DNA from: a virus
Virus record (IMG/VR): IMGVR_UViG_3300021964_000066
Coordinates: 1 to 60,067 of that record
Length of the DNA stretch: 60,067 nt
Reading direction: 5' to 3' (one strand)
Shown here: one piece after another, positions 26,088 through 34,292 of the stretch
Layout of the letters: each line of letters opens with the position of its first letter
Position numbering within the stretch: the stretch's first letter is position 1
Position numbers and translations under genes: made by a program
The notes under the pieces: generated by a model
Told to the model about the DNA's origin: nothing
What the model saw: only the letters and a program-made list of their open reading frames with translations
The model's database searches: none

Positions 26088-26109
26088 CCCACTTACGAGT
26101 GGGTTTTTT
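26088..26109 (+). terminator. Rho-independent terminator after gp19
   Basis: CCCACT-TACG-AGTGGG plus six T; outer bases ACGAA / TTCGT extend the stem. Confidence 0.9.
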
Positions 26110-26113
26110 CGTG

Positions 26114-26122
26114 AATAAATAT
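26114..26122 (+). promoter_or_regulatory. Late promoter (AATAAATAT), 6 nt from the start codon
   Basis: The TAAATA core ends only 6 nt before the ATG, so an RNA started at the usual T4 late distance would be leaderless or nearly so. Confidence 0.6.
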
Positions 26123-26127
26123 TATAT

Positions 26128-28533
26128 ATGGCTACTCTTTATAACAGCGATTTAAAACCTTTGGAGTCTGGTGATTATACACACTACTATGACCATGCCA
26201 CTAAGCTCTTCCTTGCTGACAACTTCAGGCTGGCACCTAAACAAAGTTTTCTTTATTACGTTAGCATAAATGTAGATATAAGCGCATTGCAAAACTTGTT
26301 GGGACAGTTAGGACAAGAAGGAACAAGTAGTCAAACGTTAATAGAGCAATATGAAACTGGCTTATTAGCAAAAAGAGTAGAACTTCCTAGATTCACAGTA
26401 AACACTAGTACTTTAAATGCTTACAATAGAAAAAACATTGTTCAGAAAAATTTAAGATACGATCCTTTAAGTATTACATTCCATGATGACGCTGCGGATA
26501 CAGTACTGAAGTTTTGGAATGATTTTTATACTTACTATTACAGGGACAGTGATTACAATCAAAACTTGTACACAGTCCCTCACAAATATGAAGCAAGATT
26601 AAATGATGGATGGGGTTTCAGTCCAAGAAACGCTAACTTAAAACCATTTTTAAGAAATATTCAAATTTTCAGTTTACACAATAAACGTTTTACAGAATAT
26701 CTTCTTGTTAATCCAATAATAAGTTCTTGGCGGCAAAGCGAGCATAACAGTTCTGAAAGTAATGCATTAATGGAAGCAACCATGACTGTTGAGTACGAAA
26801 CAGTCAAATACAGAACAGGTTTTGTAAATCCAGTTGATGTAAACGGATTCGCAGTATTACATTATGATAATACTCCAAGCCCTATAAGCAACAGCGTAAC
26901 AAATATCTATACCGATGCAGGCTTGCTTGGTGCCTTAACAGAAGGAAGTACAGATTTAGCAAGACCAGACACAACAGGCAGTGGGTCTGGTTTACTGGGA
27001 AGCATTCTTAGTGCTTATAGATTTTATAATAACCTTAAAGATACAAATTTTAAAGATTTGGGTGGTTTAGTACTGGGTCAAATAGGCGCCCAAGTTTTAG
27101 GCGGTGCAATTAACGGTGCAGCACAAAATGTGTTTTTCCCAACTCTTTCCAGCACGCCTGGGTATGGCACTTCTACAGCGACATCGGGTGTTTTAAGTCC
27201 TCCAGCATCTACCCAAGGGTATAGCCCTTACAGTAGTCCACAACCAAGTGGAGCAGTAACAGTTAACAATCAAGCAGCAGCAGTTGTTACTGGAGGTAGT
27301 GCAAGTTTTGTAAATTCTATTTTAAATAATTATACAAGAGGAGTTGCAACAAATTCTCCAAAGCCTGCGAATCCAGAAAGCACAGCAAATTATCAACTTA
27401 GATCTGTTTCTGACAACATCAGTTTAGATGCAAGAAGTGCTCAACCAGCTACAGATGAAATTACTAGTGTTGTTTATGATCAAGTAACAGGAGAAGAACT
27501 TACAAGATTTCAAAATGTTGGCAACCAAGCCGGCGGATTTGACCCTACCGATCCTAACAAAAATGCTGAATTTATTGTTGTTTCAACAGATCAAAGTAAA
27601 GGAACCTTGACAAGAAGACAGTACACTAATGGGGACGTTGTCTTGTTTAATGAAGATGGTTCCGTTAATACTATTCAACGAGGATTCAAGAGCGGGTCTG
27701 GCAATTTTAATACTAATCCTCCTAATACACGAGATCAAGCTGCAGCCGGACAAGTTATAAATCCAACTAGCGTGCAGTACTATACAGATCCGACCACAGG
27801 TATCACAAGGGTTGTTAATGGAGGAGTAAGTGGTCTGTTTAGAAACACTCTGTCCGGCGCAATAGGTGGCATTACTGGGTTATCCGTGGGAAGTGCATTA
27901 TATGGAGGAATATCTGACGCTTTCGGTGGCGGCATTGTAGGTAAAACTATTGGAGTTGGTCTAGGAGGTTCTATAGGTACAGGAGTAGGAATAGGTGTTA
28001 ATAACTTGGTCCAGACCGGCCTTAATAAAATACTCGGCACACCTACTCAAACTTTTAATCCTGCCACTGGGCAAATTCAAAACGCTGGAGCAGGCCTGAC
28101 AGGCAGTGGAGGCTATGATTCTAGAAATCCAAGTAGGAATATTGTTACATACTCTGATAATGGTAATGGCACGACAACTGTTCAGACAGTAAATGGCGGC
28201 ACAGGTATTGTAGATAACTTAACAAATAGTCTGCAAAGTTTTACAGGAGGAGTTGGAAATGCTATTAGTAATTGGCTTGGAACTCCTGGCATAAATCAAG
28301 ATGCAGCAGTGTTACAACCTCCCGCCGGAACAGGGTTTTGGACAGATAGTTCCGGTAGCCCGATCACTACCGCATTAGGAGATTCGATTTATTCTGGTTT
28401 TACTAACAGCGGCCCAACTAACATTTTAAATCAATCTGTAGTAGATAATTTTGGTGCAGTAGATATGGGCCCAAGTTATGATCAGACATTTTTGTCATCT
28501 TATGACAATATACACAACTGGAATTTTTCATAA
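26128..28533 (+). CDS. Tail-tube-fold virion protein with low-complexity C-terminus
   Basis: This protein has 801 residues. The first 260 or so resemble the tail-tube/tube-initiator fold (FLYYVSINVDISALQNLLGQ, VELPRFTVNTSTLNAYNRKN, LRYDPLSITFHDDAADTVLK). Known members of this family in T4 are gp19 and the baseplate proteins gp48/gp54. The remaining 540 residues are Gly/Ser/Asn/Thr-rich with a glycine-zipper-like stretch near residues 570-640 (GGISDAFGGGIVGKTIGVGL). It could be a baseplate hub or tube-initiator protein. The C-terminal stretch might insert in membranes during infection; that is inference. No ribosome site is visible and the late promoter is 6 nt away. Confidence 0.65.
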   Translation: MATLYNSDLKPLESGDYTHYYDHATKLFLADNFRLAPKQSFLYYVSINVDISALQNLLGQLGQEGTSSQTLIEQYETGLLAKRVELPRFTVNTSTLNAYNRKNIVQKNLRYDPLSITFHDDAADTVLKFWNDFYTYYYRDSDYNQNLYTVPHKYEARLNDGWGFSPRNANLKPFLRNIQIFSLHNKRFTEYLLVNPIISSWRQSEHNSSESNALMEATMTVEYETVKYRTGFVNPVDVNGFAVLHYDNTPSPISNSVTNIYTDAGLLGALTEGSTDLARPDTTGSGSGLLGSILSAYRFYNNLKDTNFKDLGGLVLGQIGAQVLGGAINGAAQNVFFPTLSSTPGYGTSTATSGVLSPPASTQGYSPYSSPQPSGAVTVNNQAAAVVTGGSASFVNSILNNYTRGVATNSPKPANPESTANYQLRSVSDNISLDARSAQPATDEITSVVYDQVTGEELTRFQNVGNQAGGFDPTDPNKNAEFIVVSTDQSKGTLTRRQYTNGDVVLFNEDGSVNTIQRGFKSGSGNFNTNPPNTRDQAAAGQVINPTSVQYYTDPTTGITRVVNGGVSGLFRNTLSGAIGGITGLSVGSALYGGISDAFGGGIVGKTIGVGLGGSIGTGVGIGVNNLVQTGLNKILGTPTQTFNPATGQIQNAGAGLTGSGGYDSRNPSRNIVTYSDNGNGTTTVQTVNGGTGIVDNLTNSLQSFTGGVGNAISNWLGTPGINQDAAVLQPPAGTGFWTDSSGSPITTALGDSIYSGFTNSGPTNILNQSVVDNFGAVDMGPSYDQTFLSSYDNIHNWNFS

Positions 28534-28546
28534 TTAGGAATATGTT

Positions 28547-28930
28547 ATGGCAGACACGACTTACAATCCTCAACAGCCAAGTAATTTAAACACAACGGCT
28601 ACAAATCAGACTACACGATATTTCAATAATTTTTTTCTGCCTCAAAACACTGTAAGTTCTAATACCAACGATGCTATTGTAAGTTTCTTTGAACAACAGT
28701 CCGGCAATGCTGAAAGTGCAAGATTATTAGCACAGGCAGTAATCGACACAGCATTTGCGCAAAGAGAGGATCCTTTGGATGTGTTAGATCAATTTAGAAA
28801 TCTAACAAACAATGAGTTAAATGCTTTTCTAGCACTTTACCTTAACACAAGCAGAGTTCCTACAAGTTTCTTAGGTTTACAGTCTACTGCAAGAACAAGC
28901 CCATACGTTTCTCGTACAATTTTGACATGA
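28547..28930 (+). CDS. Small virion-type protein between tube-fold gene and gp4
   Basis: This protein has 127 residues. The N-terminal 45 are Asn/Thr/Gln-rich and probably flexible (MADTTYNPQQPSNLNTTATN); the remainder is helical (NDAIVSFFEQQSGNAESARL, then LDQFRNLTNNELNAFLALYL). Similar small proteins occur at this position in marine T4-like phages and are usually labelled structural. Its stop codon overlaps the gp4 start (ATGA), so the two are translationally coupled. Confidence 0.6.
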   Translation: MADTTYNPQQPSNLNTTATNQTTRYFNNFFLPQNTVSSNTNDAIVSFFEQQSGNAESARLLAQAVIDTAFAQREDPLDVLDQFRNLTNNELNAFLALYLNTSRVPTSFLGLQSTARTSPYVSRTILT

Positions 28931-29361
28931 GTAAATATGCACAAGGCAAATTTCAAATACAAAATCCCAACAAGTACATAGGCAAAGGTACGCCTACATA
29001 CAGAAGTAGTTGGGAATTTGCTTTTATGCAGTTCTGCGATAATAACCCTGCAGTGCTACAATGGGCCAGTGAAGCCATACACGTTCCTTACAAAAATCCT
29101 TTTACAAACAAAAATACAATTTACGTACCTGACTTTTTGGTAATTTATGTGGACAAAAACGGCAAGCGCCATGGCGAAGTTATAGAAGTTAAACCCAGTA
29201 AAGAAACTACAATGGAAGCCGCCAAAACTGTTAAAGACAAAGCCGCAGTAGCACTGAACATGTTTAAATGGGAAGCAGCTCGCCATTTTTGCAAAGCACA
29301 TGGCCTAGTTTTTAGAATAGTCAACGAACAAGACATTTTCCACGGAACCAAAAAACGTTAA
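28927..29361 (+). CDS. 4: Head completion protein gp4
   Basis: This 144-residue protein is closely T4 gp4-like: MSKYAQGKFQIQNPNKYIGK, PTYRSSWEFAFMQFCDNNPA, YVPDFLVIY then DKNGKRHGEVIEVKPSKET. The E...PD...(E)xK arrangement (PDFLVIY, then EVIEVKP) is a PD-(D/E)XK nuclease core, consistent with proposals that gp4 trims DNA ends during head completion. T4 gp4 is 150 residues. It is preceded by an ATGA overlap and followed 8 nt later by gp16. Confidence 0.9.
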   Translation: MSKYAQGKFQIQNPNKYIGKGTPTYRSSWEFAFMQFCDNNPAVLQWASEAIHVPYKNPFTNKNTIYVPDFLVIYVDKNGKRHGEVIEVKPSKETTMEAAKTVKDKAAVALNMFKWEAARHFCKAHGLVFRIVNEQDIFHGTKKR

Positions 29362-29365
29362 ATAG
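29358..29365 (+). promoter_or_regulatory. Late-promoter-like core overlapping the gp4 stop codon
   Basis: TAAATA includes the gp4 TAA stop and lies 5 nt before the gp16 ATG. It may be a real internal late promoter or coincidence. Confidence 0.35.
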
Positions 29366-29369
29366 TAAC

Positions 29370-29879
29370 ATGACTAAGAAATTAGAAGAACTATTTAATC
29401 TGTCAGAGCCTGAAGACAACGAGCCTGAACAAACTGTTAGCCCAGAAGAAGCCCGTGCAGCCATCGAAGCAAATCGAAGCGAACTTGCAGACATAGACAC
29501 TGCTATCGACAAAATTGATCAAGCACTGCCCACGGTACGAGACCTAAGTGCCAGTGACCAAGAGATGGACGAACTGGCAGAACTAGCCAAGGACAAGTTC
29601 AATGACCTTATGGATTTGGGTATGAACATGGAAGCACGTTTTAGCGGCACAGTGTTTCAGACTGCTGGCACATTGTTGGGGCATGCTATTACTGCCAAGC
29701 AGGCCAAGTTGGACAAAAAACTGCGTATGGTAGACTTGCAGTTGAAAAAAATGCGGTTGGACCATCAGATTAAGAAAGATCAGCAGACAGGAGACGTGCC
29801 AGAGCACGTTGAAGGGCAAGGAGTAGTGCTTGATAGAAATGCACTCTTGGCTGAAATTTTGAATAAACCCCGGCATTAA
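29370..29879 (+). CDS. 16: Terminase small subunit gp16
   Basis: This 169-residue protein matches the gp16 pattern of marine T4-like phages: MTKKLEELFNLSEPE, DTAIDKIDQALPTVRDLSAS, DLMDLGMNMEARFSGTVFQT, and a charged coiled-coil end (KMRLDHQIKKDQQTG). gp16 forms rings that stimulate gp17 and recognise DNA for packaging; T4 gp16 is 164 residues. It precedes the packaged-protein genes rather than sitting directly before gp17, which is 4.4 kb downstream. Confidence 0.85.
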   Translation: MTKKLEELFNLSEPEDNEPEQTVSPEEARAAIEANRSELADIDTAIDKIDQALPTVRDLSASDQEMDELAELAKDKFNDLMDLGMNMEARFSGTVFQTAGTLLGHAITAKQAKLDKKLRMVDLQLKKMRLDHQIKKDQQTGDVPEHVEGQGVVLDRNALLAEILNKPRH

Positions 29880-29892
29880 TTAGTCAAAAACG

Positions 29893-29908
29893 CTAAATAT
29901 CGTATAAT
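29893..29908 (+). promoter_or_regulatory. Late promoter CTAAATAT followed by a TATAAT
   Basis: A late core (29894-29899) and a perfect sigma70 -10 hexamer (29903-29908) lie side by side, 10-20 nt before the next ATG. The -35 for the latter is weak. Confidence 0.55.
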
Positions 29909-29918
29909 AGGAACAATT

Positions 29919-30536
29919 ATGAAAAGTTTTAAAGCCTATCTAACAGAATCAACACGCACCTATGATTTTAAGGTGCGTATTGCAGGCGACCTTACAACAG
30001 AAGATGTTGATAAGATTAAAGTTGCACTTGAACAGTACAAAGTTGTCAGTGTAAGCAAACCAAAGAGTTCTCCAATTCACGAAACAGAACTATTTCCCAA
30101 CATGGGCCCAGTGGCTATTAATGTAATGGAAGTCAGTGTTGCTTATCCTGCAAGAGATGACATGATCCGTGCAGTCATTAACACAGGTGCTGGTATCAGC
30201 GCAGACAGAATTCGTGTTAACGGTCCTGACGGTGCTTTTGAAAGCATGCTGGCAGGCACAGAGCAGAGCAATCAACCAACAGATGCTCCAGTGCTTGAAA
30301 CACCAGAAATGAAAGCAGCCGAAGTACCCAAAGATTTTACTGGCGATGCACGTATCCCTAGTTTGATTAAGGAACTAGAAGAAACAAAGAAATATGAATA
30401 TCCCGAAGCAGCAGGCGGTGACACACCTGCAGCACAAACCACTAACGAGTTGCCAGTAGGTGAACTTAGTGCAATGGGCAGTACAAAACCAAATATACCT
30501 GACCCAATGAAAATGAAAGCAGGTAACGGAAAGTAA
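29919..30536 (+). CDS. Probable packaged head protein with capsid-targeting N-terminus
   Basis: This 205-residue protein starts MKSFKAYLTES, close to the T4 internal-protein capsid-targeting peptide (M-K-x-Y/F-x-x-F/Y-I/L-x-E, cleaved by gp21 after Glu before A/G/S). Here cleavage would follow LTE. Residues about 14-105 form an alpha/beta domain (YDFKVRIAGDLTTEDVDKIK, AINVMEVSVAYPARDDMIRA); the tail is Pro/Glu/Ala-rich and flexible. It is predicted to be loaded into the prohead and perhaps injected. Function after injection is unknown. Confidence 0.65.
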   Translation: MKSFKAYLTESTRTYDFKVRIAGDLTTEDVDKIKVALEQYKVVSVSKPKSSPIHETELFPNMGPVAINVMEVSVAYPARDDMIRAVINTGAGISADRIRVNGPDGAFESMLAGTEQSNQPTDAPVLETPEMKAAEVPKDFTGDARIPSLIKELEETKKYEYPEAAGGDTPAAQTTNELPVGELSAMGSTKPNIPDPMKMKAGNGK

Positions 30537-30540
30537 AACT

Positions 30541-32703
30541 ATGAGCAGCAACATCTATGACATCTTAAACAAGTTTAGCAGTTTAGAACAGCAACCTGAA
30601 CCTAAGGTAGAACAAAAACTTCAGGTAAAATCTAAATTGCAAGAAAGCATTGATAGCCTAAGTGAAAAATGGGCAGGAGATGCAGAAGTCAAACAAACAG
30701 GACAGTATGCAGACAAAACTACTGGCGAACTTAAAAAGATGTTAGGTAGTTTGCACAAAAGTGGTCCACACAAGCGTGGTAGTGCAGAAGACAAAAAACA
30801 AAAACAAATTAACTTTGCCTTAAGAGCCAAAGGTGGTTGGAAAAAAGGTGAAGGCGCTGCAATGAAAGAAGAAGGTGTGGCGGAAGGCAGCGGGGATAAA
30901 AGTTTTGAAGACATGAACCGTGCTGAACTGTTGGACTATTTGAACATGAGTCCAAAAGAAGCAGCCGACATGACTAACAAAGACCTGCGTGATGCCTGCG
31001 AAGAAAAAACCAAAGATGTCAGCGAAGTAGCACCTCCCGGCGCTAAAGCAGAACGTATGGTTAAGCATATTAAAAAGAGTTATGCCAAAGACGGCAAACT
31101 AACAGACAGAGAACGCGGCATCGCTTATGCTACAGCCTGGAAAGCACACAAAGCAGGTAAAGTAGAAGAAGCAGCCCAAGCACTTAAAACTCTTGTTGAT
31201 GCAGGAATGACAGCAGAGCAAATCACAGAAGGTTGGGATGACATGCTTAAGGCCGTTGAGAAAAAGCACAAGCAGGATAAAGAAGAAAAAGGCACTGGTA
31301 AATTTGATAAAAAGAAAATATCAACAGGCACAGTATATACACGCAAGTATGATGCTGATGGCATAAGCAACACAGATGATGAAGTCAAACCAGAAGGTGA
31401 AAAACGTAAGCGTGGACGTCCTAAGAAGAATGCTTTTGAAAGCAAGTCTACTGTAGAGAAAATGATCTCCGAAGCATATGAAGATGGTGTACAAAAATTC
31501 ATAGTAAAAGGCGATGATGTTCTTGGAAAAGATCCAGACAAAATGTCTGCATTTGACAAGATTAAAGCAGGAGTCAAAAAAGTAGCCAATGTGGTTGCCC
31601 CAGATGACGAAACACTACTAAAAGATTTAGAAAAGAAAACATTTGGTGAAGAAGACGAAGTAAGCCCACGTGAGCCAGAGGACATGAAAGAAGACAGTCA
31701 ACTGTCTTATGAACAGGACCTGCTTAAGAAGGCTGTCGGCGATCAAATGTACAACGAAATCGAAGCAGGCATGCAGGATTCGAATTTTAATTTGACAGCT
31801 AATGAACCATTGTATCATGCACTGTATGACTATTATACAGACAATGGGGAAATGCCCTACGATGTAGCAAAAGCACGTACAGGTACTCCTGATGAGTGGA
31901 TCATGAACAAAATGCAGGAACTGTTTGGCAGCACAGACCAAGAACAACAAGGACCAGAGGACAGCAACATGGATAAAGAACTAGAAGAAATGATGAGACT
32001 TGCAGGTATGCAAGCAGAAACAAAAATGTCAGAAGCAGACATGGAAGAAGGCAATGAATTTACTGCTGCCCGTGTTGCTGCTATCAAGGCAGGCAAAGAC
32101 AGTTTTACTGTAGATGGCAAAACTTATAAAGTAACTGGTGACACCAGCGACGAAAAGAAAATGGAAGAAGCAGTCACCGAAGGCGAAGAGTGTCCAAAAT
32201 GCCACTGCGATCCCTGTGAGTGTGATGACGACGACGACAAAGAAAAAATGGACGAATGTGGCCCAGGCTATGAAATGGATCAAGGTCAAGAAGGTCGCAT
32301 GAACGTCAGCACCAACATGAGCAGCGACGGTAACAAGAGTGTTACTATTAGTGCAGAAGGTGAAGCCGCAGAAGAACTAATGCAGATGTTGGCACTTGCT
32401 GGTATGAAAGCCAAACAGCCAATGCCGCAAGAAGAAAATGTACATCAGCAAATGGCTGCAGTTGAGGAAGAAAAAGATCCTCGCTATCAAGCCAATACAA
32501 CCCCTGAAGAGGAAGTCATGCCTGTACAGACACAGACCAAAGGTGGCAACGGTGAAGTAGCAGGACAAGAGAAAAAGATGCACAAAGATGGCGCTGCAAG
32601 ATTTAGCGACAACCCACTTGCAATGAAAGAATCTCAAGATGATTTAAGCAACATGGGTCGTGACCTAATGAAGCAGTACAACTCAATTAAGGTACAAAAA
32701 TGA
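30541..32703 (+). CDS. Large charged head-internal/scaffold-type protein
   Basis: This 720-residue protein is extremely rich in Glu, Lys and Asp and has no enzyme motif. Recognisable pieces are HKRGSAEDKKQKQINFALRA, DRERGIAYATAWKAHKAGKV, an AT-hook-like KRKRGRPKKNA near residue 297, and a Cys cluster CPKCHCDPCECDDDDD near residue 550. The phrase M-x-x-LAGM occurs twice (MMRLAGMQ, MLALAGMK). Several sites fit gp21 cleavage (LQE/S, ITE/G, ISE/A). A core or scaffold protein that is cleaved into DNA-binding peptides during head maturation would fit; this is inference. It overlaps the next gene by 4 nt. Confidence 0.6.
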   Translation: MSSNIYDILNKFSSLEQQPEPKVEQKLQVKSKLQESIDSLSEKWAGDAEVKQTGQYADKTTGELKKMLGSLHKSGPHKRGSAEDKKQKQINFALRAKGGWKKGEGAAMKEEGVAEGSGDKSFEDMNRAELLDYLNMSPKEAADMTNKDLRDACEEKTKDVSEVAPPGAKAERMVKHIKKSYAKDGKLTDRERGIAYATAWKAHKAGKVEEAAQALKTLVDAGMTAEQITEGWDDMLKAVEKKHKQDKEEKGTGKFDKKKISTGTVYTRKYDADGISNTDDEVKPEGEKRKRGRPKKNAFESKSTVEKMISEAYEDGVQKFIVKGDDVLGKDPDKMSAFDKIKAGVKKVANVVAPDDETLLKDLEKKTFGEEDEVSPREPEDMKEDSQLSYEQDLLKKAVGDQMYNEIEAGMQDSNFNLTANEPLYHALYDYYTDNGEMPYDVAKARTGTPDEWIMNKMQELFGSTDQEQQGPEDSNMDKELEEMMRLAGMQAETKMSEADMEEGNEFTAARVAAIKAGKDSFTVDGKTYKVTGDTSDEKKMEEAVTEGEECPKCHCDPCECDDDDDKEKMDECGPGYEMDQGQEGRMNVSTNMSSDGNKSVTISAEGEAAEELMQMLALAGMKAKQPMPQEENVHQQMAAVEEEKDPRYQANTTPEEEVMPVQTQTKGGNGEVAGQEKKMHKDGAARFSDNPLAMKESQDDLSNMGRDLMKQYNSIKVQK

Positions 32704-33107
32704 GAGCAAACCAATTCTTAGAATCCATCAGCGTTGACGATAATTTTGATATCGAGTTTGACAACTTTGTTATTGAAAGCAGTGTTGTAGGTTTTACAGA
32801 AGATGGTGTAGTCATTGAAGCAGACAGCAAAGCACTGGCACTATTAGGTGTTAGCGGTGCTTTGTTGGAAGCAGAGTATCAAGGTCGCAAGGTTCCATTG
32901 GGTAAACCGATGAGAGGCGATGTGAAAAAATTCAAAGTCTATGTAAAGAATCCCAAAGGTAATGTAGTGAAAGTTAACTTTGGTGATCCTAACATGCGTA
33001 TTAAAAAGTCTAATCCAGCAAGGCGTAAAAGTTTTAGAGCCAGACACAACTGTGCCAATCCTGGCCCAAGACATAAAGCACGCTACTGGTCATGCCGCAA
33101 GTGGTAA
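32700..33107 (+). CDS. Small basic head-associated protein
   Basis: This protein has 135 residues. The N-terminus MRANQFLESISVDD is a weaker capsid-targeting-like sequence. The C-terminal half, FGDPNMRIKKSNPARRKSFR and ARHNCANPGPRHKARYWSCR, is strongly basic with two Cys. This block is widespread in phages and in some giant-virus-like sequences, where it is a domain of unknown function. The basic block would bind DNA. It overlaps the 720-residue gene by 4 nt (ATGA) and forms part of the packaged-protein operon. Confidence 0.65.
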   Translation: MRANQFLESISVDDNFDIEFDNFVIESSVVGFTEDGVVIEADSKALALLGVSGALLEAEYQGRKVPLGKPMRGDVKKFKVYVKNPKGNVVKVNFGDPNMRIKKSNPARRKSFRARHNCANPGPRHKARYWSCRKW

Positions 33108-33108
33108 C

Positions 33109-33495
33109 ATGAAAATCCGTGACATAATTACAGAAGAAAAAAGTCAGGCAGGCATTACTAAACGCCAGCAAGAAGCCACACGGGGCCTCCATAGATTCAA
33201 GGACAAAGACAACCAAGACAGAGTCTATGAATTATATCGTGTTATGTTGGCCGCTGCTTGTTTAGACGGAGATAATGAATTACCTGACCATGTTGATCCA
33301 GAAAGTTGGGCAGGAAGGTATAATATTGCTGCTCCTTTGACTCCCCAGGAACAAAAAATGCTTAAACAAGCATATAAAGAAATCGGTAGTACTTATGTGG
33401 ACATTAACAATGGTGATCTACGCAGTATGGAATTAGGTTCTGTTAATAAAAAGAGTCCTACTGCTAAACCCAAAAAGAACAAATACGGTGTATAA
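33109..33495 (+). CDS. Probable packaged protein with targeting-like N-terminus
   Basis: This 128-residue protein starts at an ATG one base after the previous stop codon; the same frame is open further upstream, but the N-terminus MKIRDIITEEKSQAG is the more likely start and fits the M-K-x-x-x-I-I-x-E capsid-targeting pattern. The body contains RVMLAAACLDGDNELP and WAGRYNIAAPLTPQEQKMLK, a helical domain; the end is basic (KKSPTAKPKKNKYG). No enzymatic motif. It overlaps the next gene by 1 nt (TAATG). Confidence 0.6.
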   Translation: MKIRDIITEEKSQAGITKRQQEATRGLHRFKDKDNQDRVYELYRVMLAAACLDGDNELPDHVDPESWAGRYNIAAPLTPQEQKMLKQAYKEIGSTYVDINNGDLRSMELGSVNKKSPTAKPKKNKYGV

Positions 33496-33704
33496 TGGAC
33501 GAAGTACAAGAAATTAAAATGCTGGCAGGCATTAGTAATCGTCCTCAATGGCAGGAATATAACCCTGTCCATGAAAAGAACATGAGTTACACTGGCACCG
33601 AAAAATCTCGACTAATGAAAAAACATAAAATTAAACCAGGAACTGATGCCTGGTTTAAACTTTGGTTCTCTAAGCCATATATGACAGGCGAACGTCCTAT
33701 TTAA
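33495..33704 (+). CDS. Small protein with LAGI motif
   Basis: This 69-residue protein begins MDEVQEIKMLAGISNRPQWQ, sharing the I-x-x-LAGI motif found in neighbouring virion genes, and ends with TDAWFKLWFSKPYMTGERP. Its function is unknown; the operon position suggests another head-internal or virion component. It converges on the HNH gene with an 8-nt overlap. Confidence 0.55.
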   Translation: MDEVQEIKMLAGISNRPQWQEYNPVHEKNMSYTGTEKSRLMKKHKIKPGTDAWFKLWFSKPYMTGERPI

Positions 33705-34224
33705 CGGGCACAGTCAATCCCAAATATTGATACCAACTATCGTGCGGCACATGTACTGCTCGCATTTTCCATTTGTTAATTAAATGAAAGTGATCGGGTC
33801 TAAACGGTTTACGCAATGGTTTCCAAGTCTTAGTGCCTTTTTTATGATTGCAGGGCTTGCAGGCAGTTACACAGTTTTCCCATACAGTTTTTCCACCTTC
33901 TGCTCTGGGTACCACATGGTCAATAGTTAGTTCTTTTGCTTCAAACGTGTCTGAACAATATTGGCATTGATATAAGTCACGCAGAAACACATTAGTCCTA
34001 CTAAACTTTGCAGCCTTTTTGAACTTAAAATAGTCTTTGGTAACACAGACAGCAGGAACTTTCATGGTAATGTATTCACTATGAATGTCCCAATCTTCGT
34101 ATTCTTCTAATACAGTAACTCTGTCTAAAAAATATAGTTTGATAGCGTGTTGCCAACTAATAACACTTAGGGGTAGTACACTAATTGGATTGTAATCGCT
34201 GTTTAACAGTAGCGTAGTTGACAA
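33697..34224 (-). CDS. HNH endonuclease
   Basis: This 175-residue protein has a full HNH core at about residues 84-132: CQYCSDTFEAKELTIDHVVP followed by GG..W.N.VTACKPCNHKKG, with zinc-binding CxxC pairs and the catalytic His after Asp. The N-terminal 80 residues (LLLNSDYNPISVLPLSVISW) are those of the common free-standing bacterial/phage HNH family. In T4-like phages such genes act as homing or nicking nucleases near packaging genes; it lies directly before the terminase large subunit. Minus strand, divergent from gp17. Confidence 0.88.
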   Translation of the reverse strand: MSTTLLLNSDYNPISVLPLSVISWQHAIKLYFLDRVTVLEEYEDWDIHSEYITMKVPAVCVTKDYFKFKKAAKFSRTNVFLRDLYQCQYCSDTFEAKELTIDHVVPRAEGGKTVWENCVTACKPCNHKKGTKTWKPLRKPFRPDHFHLINKWKMRAVHVPHDSWYQYLGLTVPVK

Positions 34225-34247
34225 TTAAAACCTCACAGGGTTAGTTC

Positions 34248-34255
34248 ATAAATAT
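34248..34255 (+). promoter_or_regulatory. Late promoter of gp17 (ATAAATAT)
   Basis: TAAATA core 38 nt before the gp17 ATG. Confidence 0.6.
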
Positions 34256-34265
34256 CTATTATATA

Positions 34266-34273
34266 GTATTTAC
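34266..34273 (-). promoter_or_regulatory. Late promoter of the HNH gene
   Basis: Minus strand GTAAATAC, about 43 nt before the HNH start. It overlaps in position with the gp17 leader, giving a divergent pair. Confidence 0.5.
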
Positions 34274-34292
34274 TTACAAAGAGCAAGCAGAT

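Noticed and set aside
32980-33108. Upstream extension of the packaged protein at 33109
   Set aside because: It would lie inside the previous gene and lose the capsid-targeting-like N-terminus.
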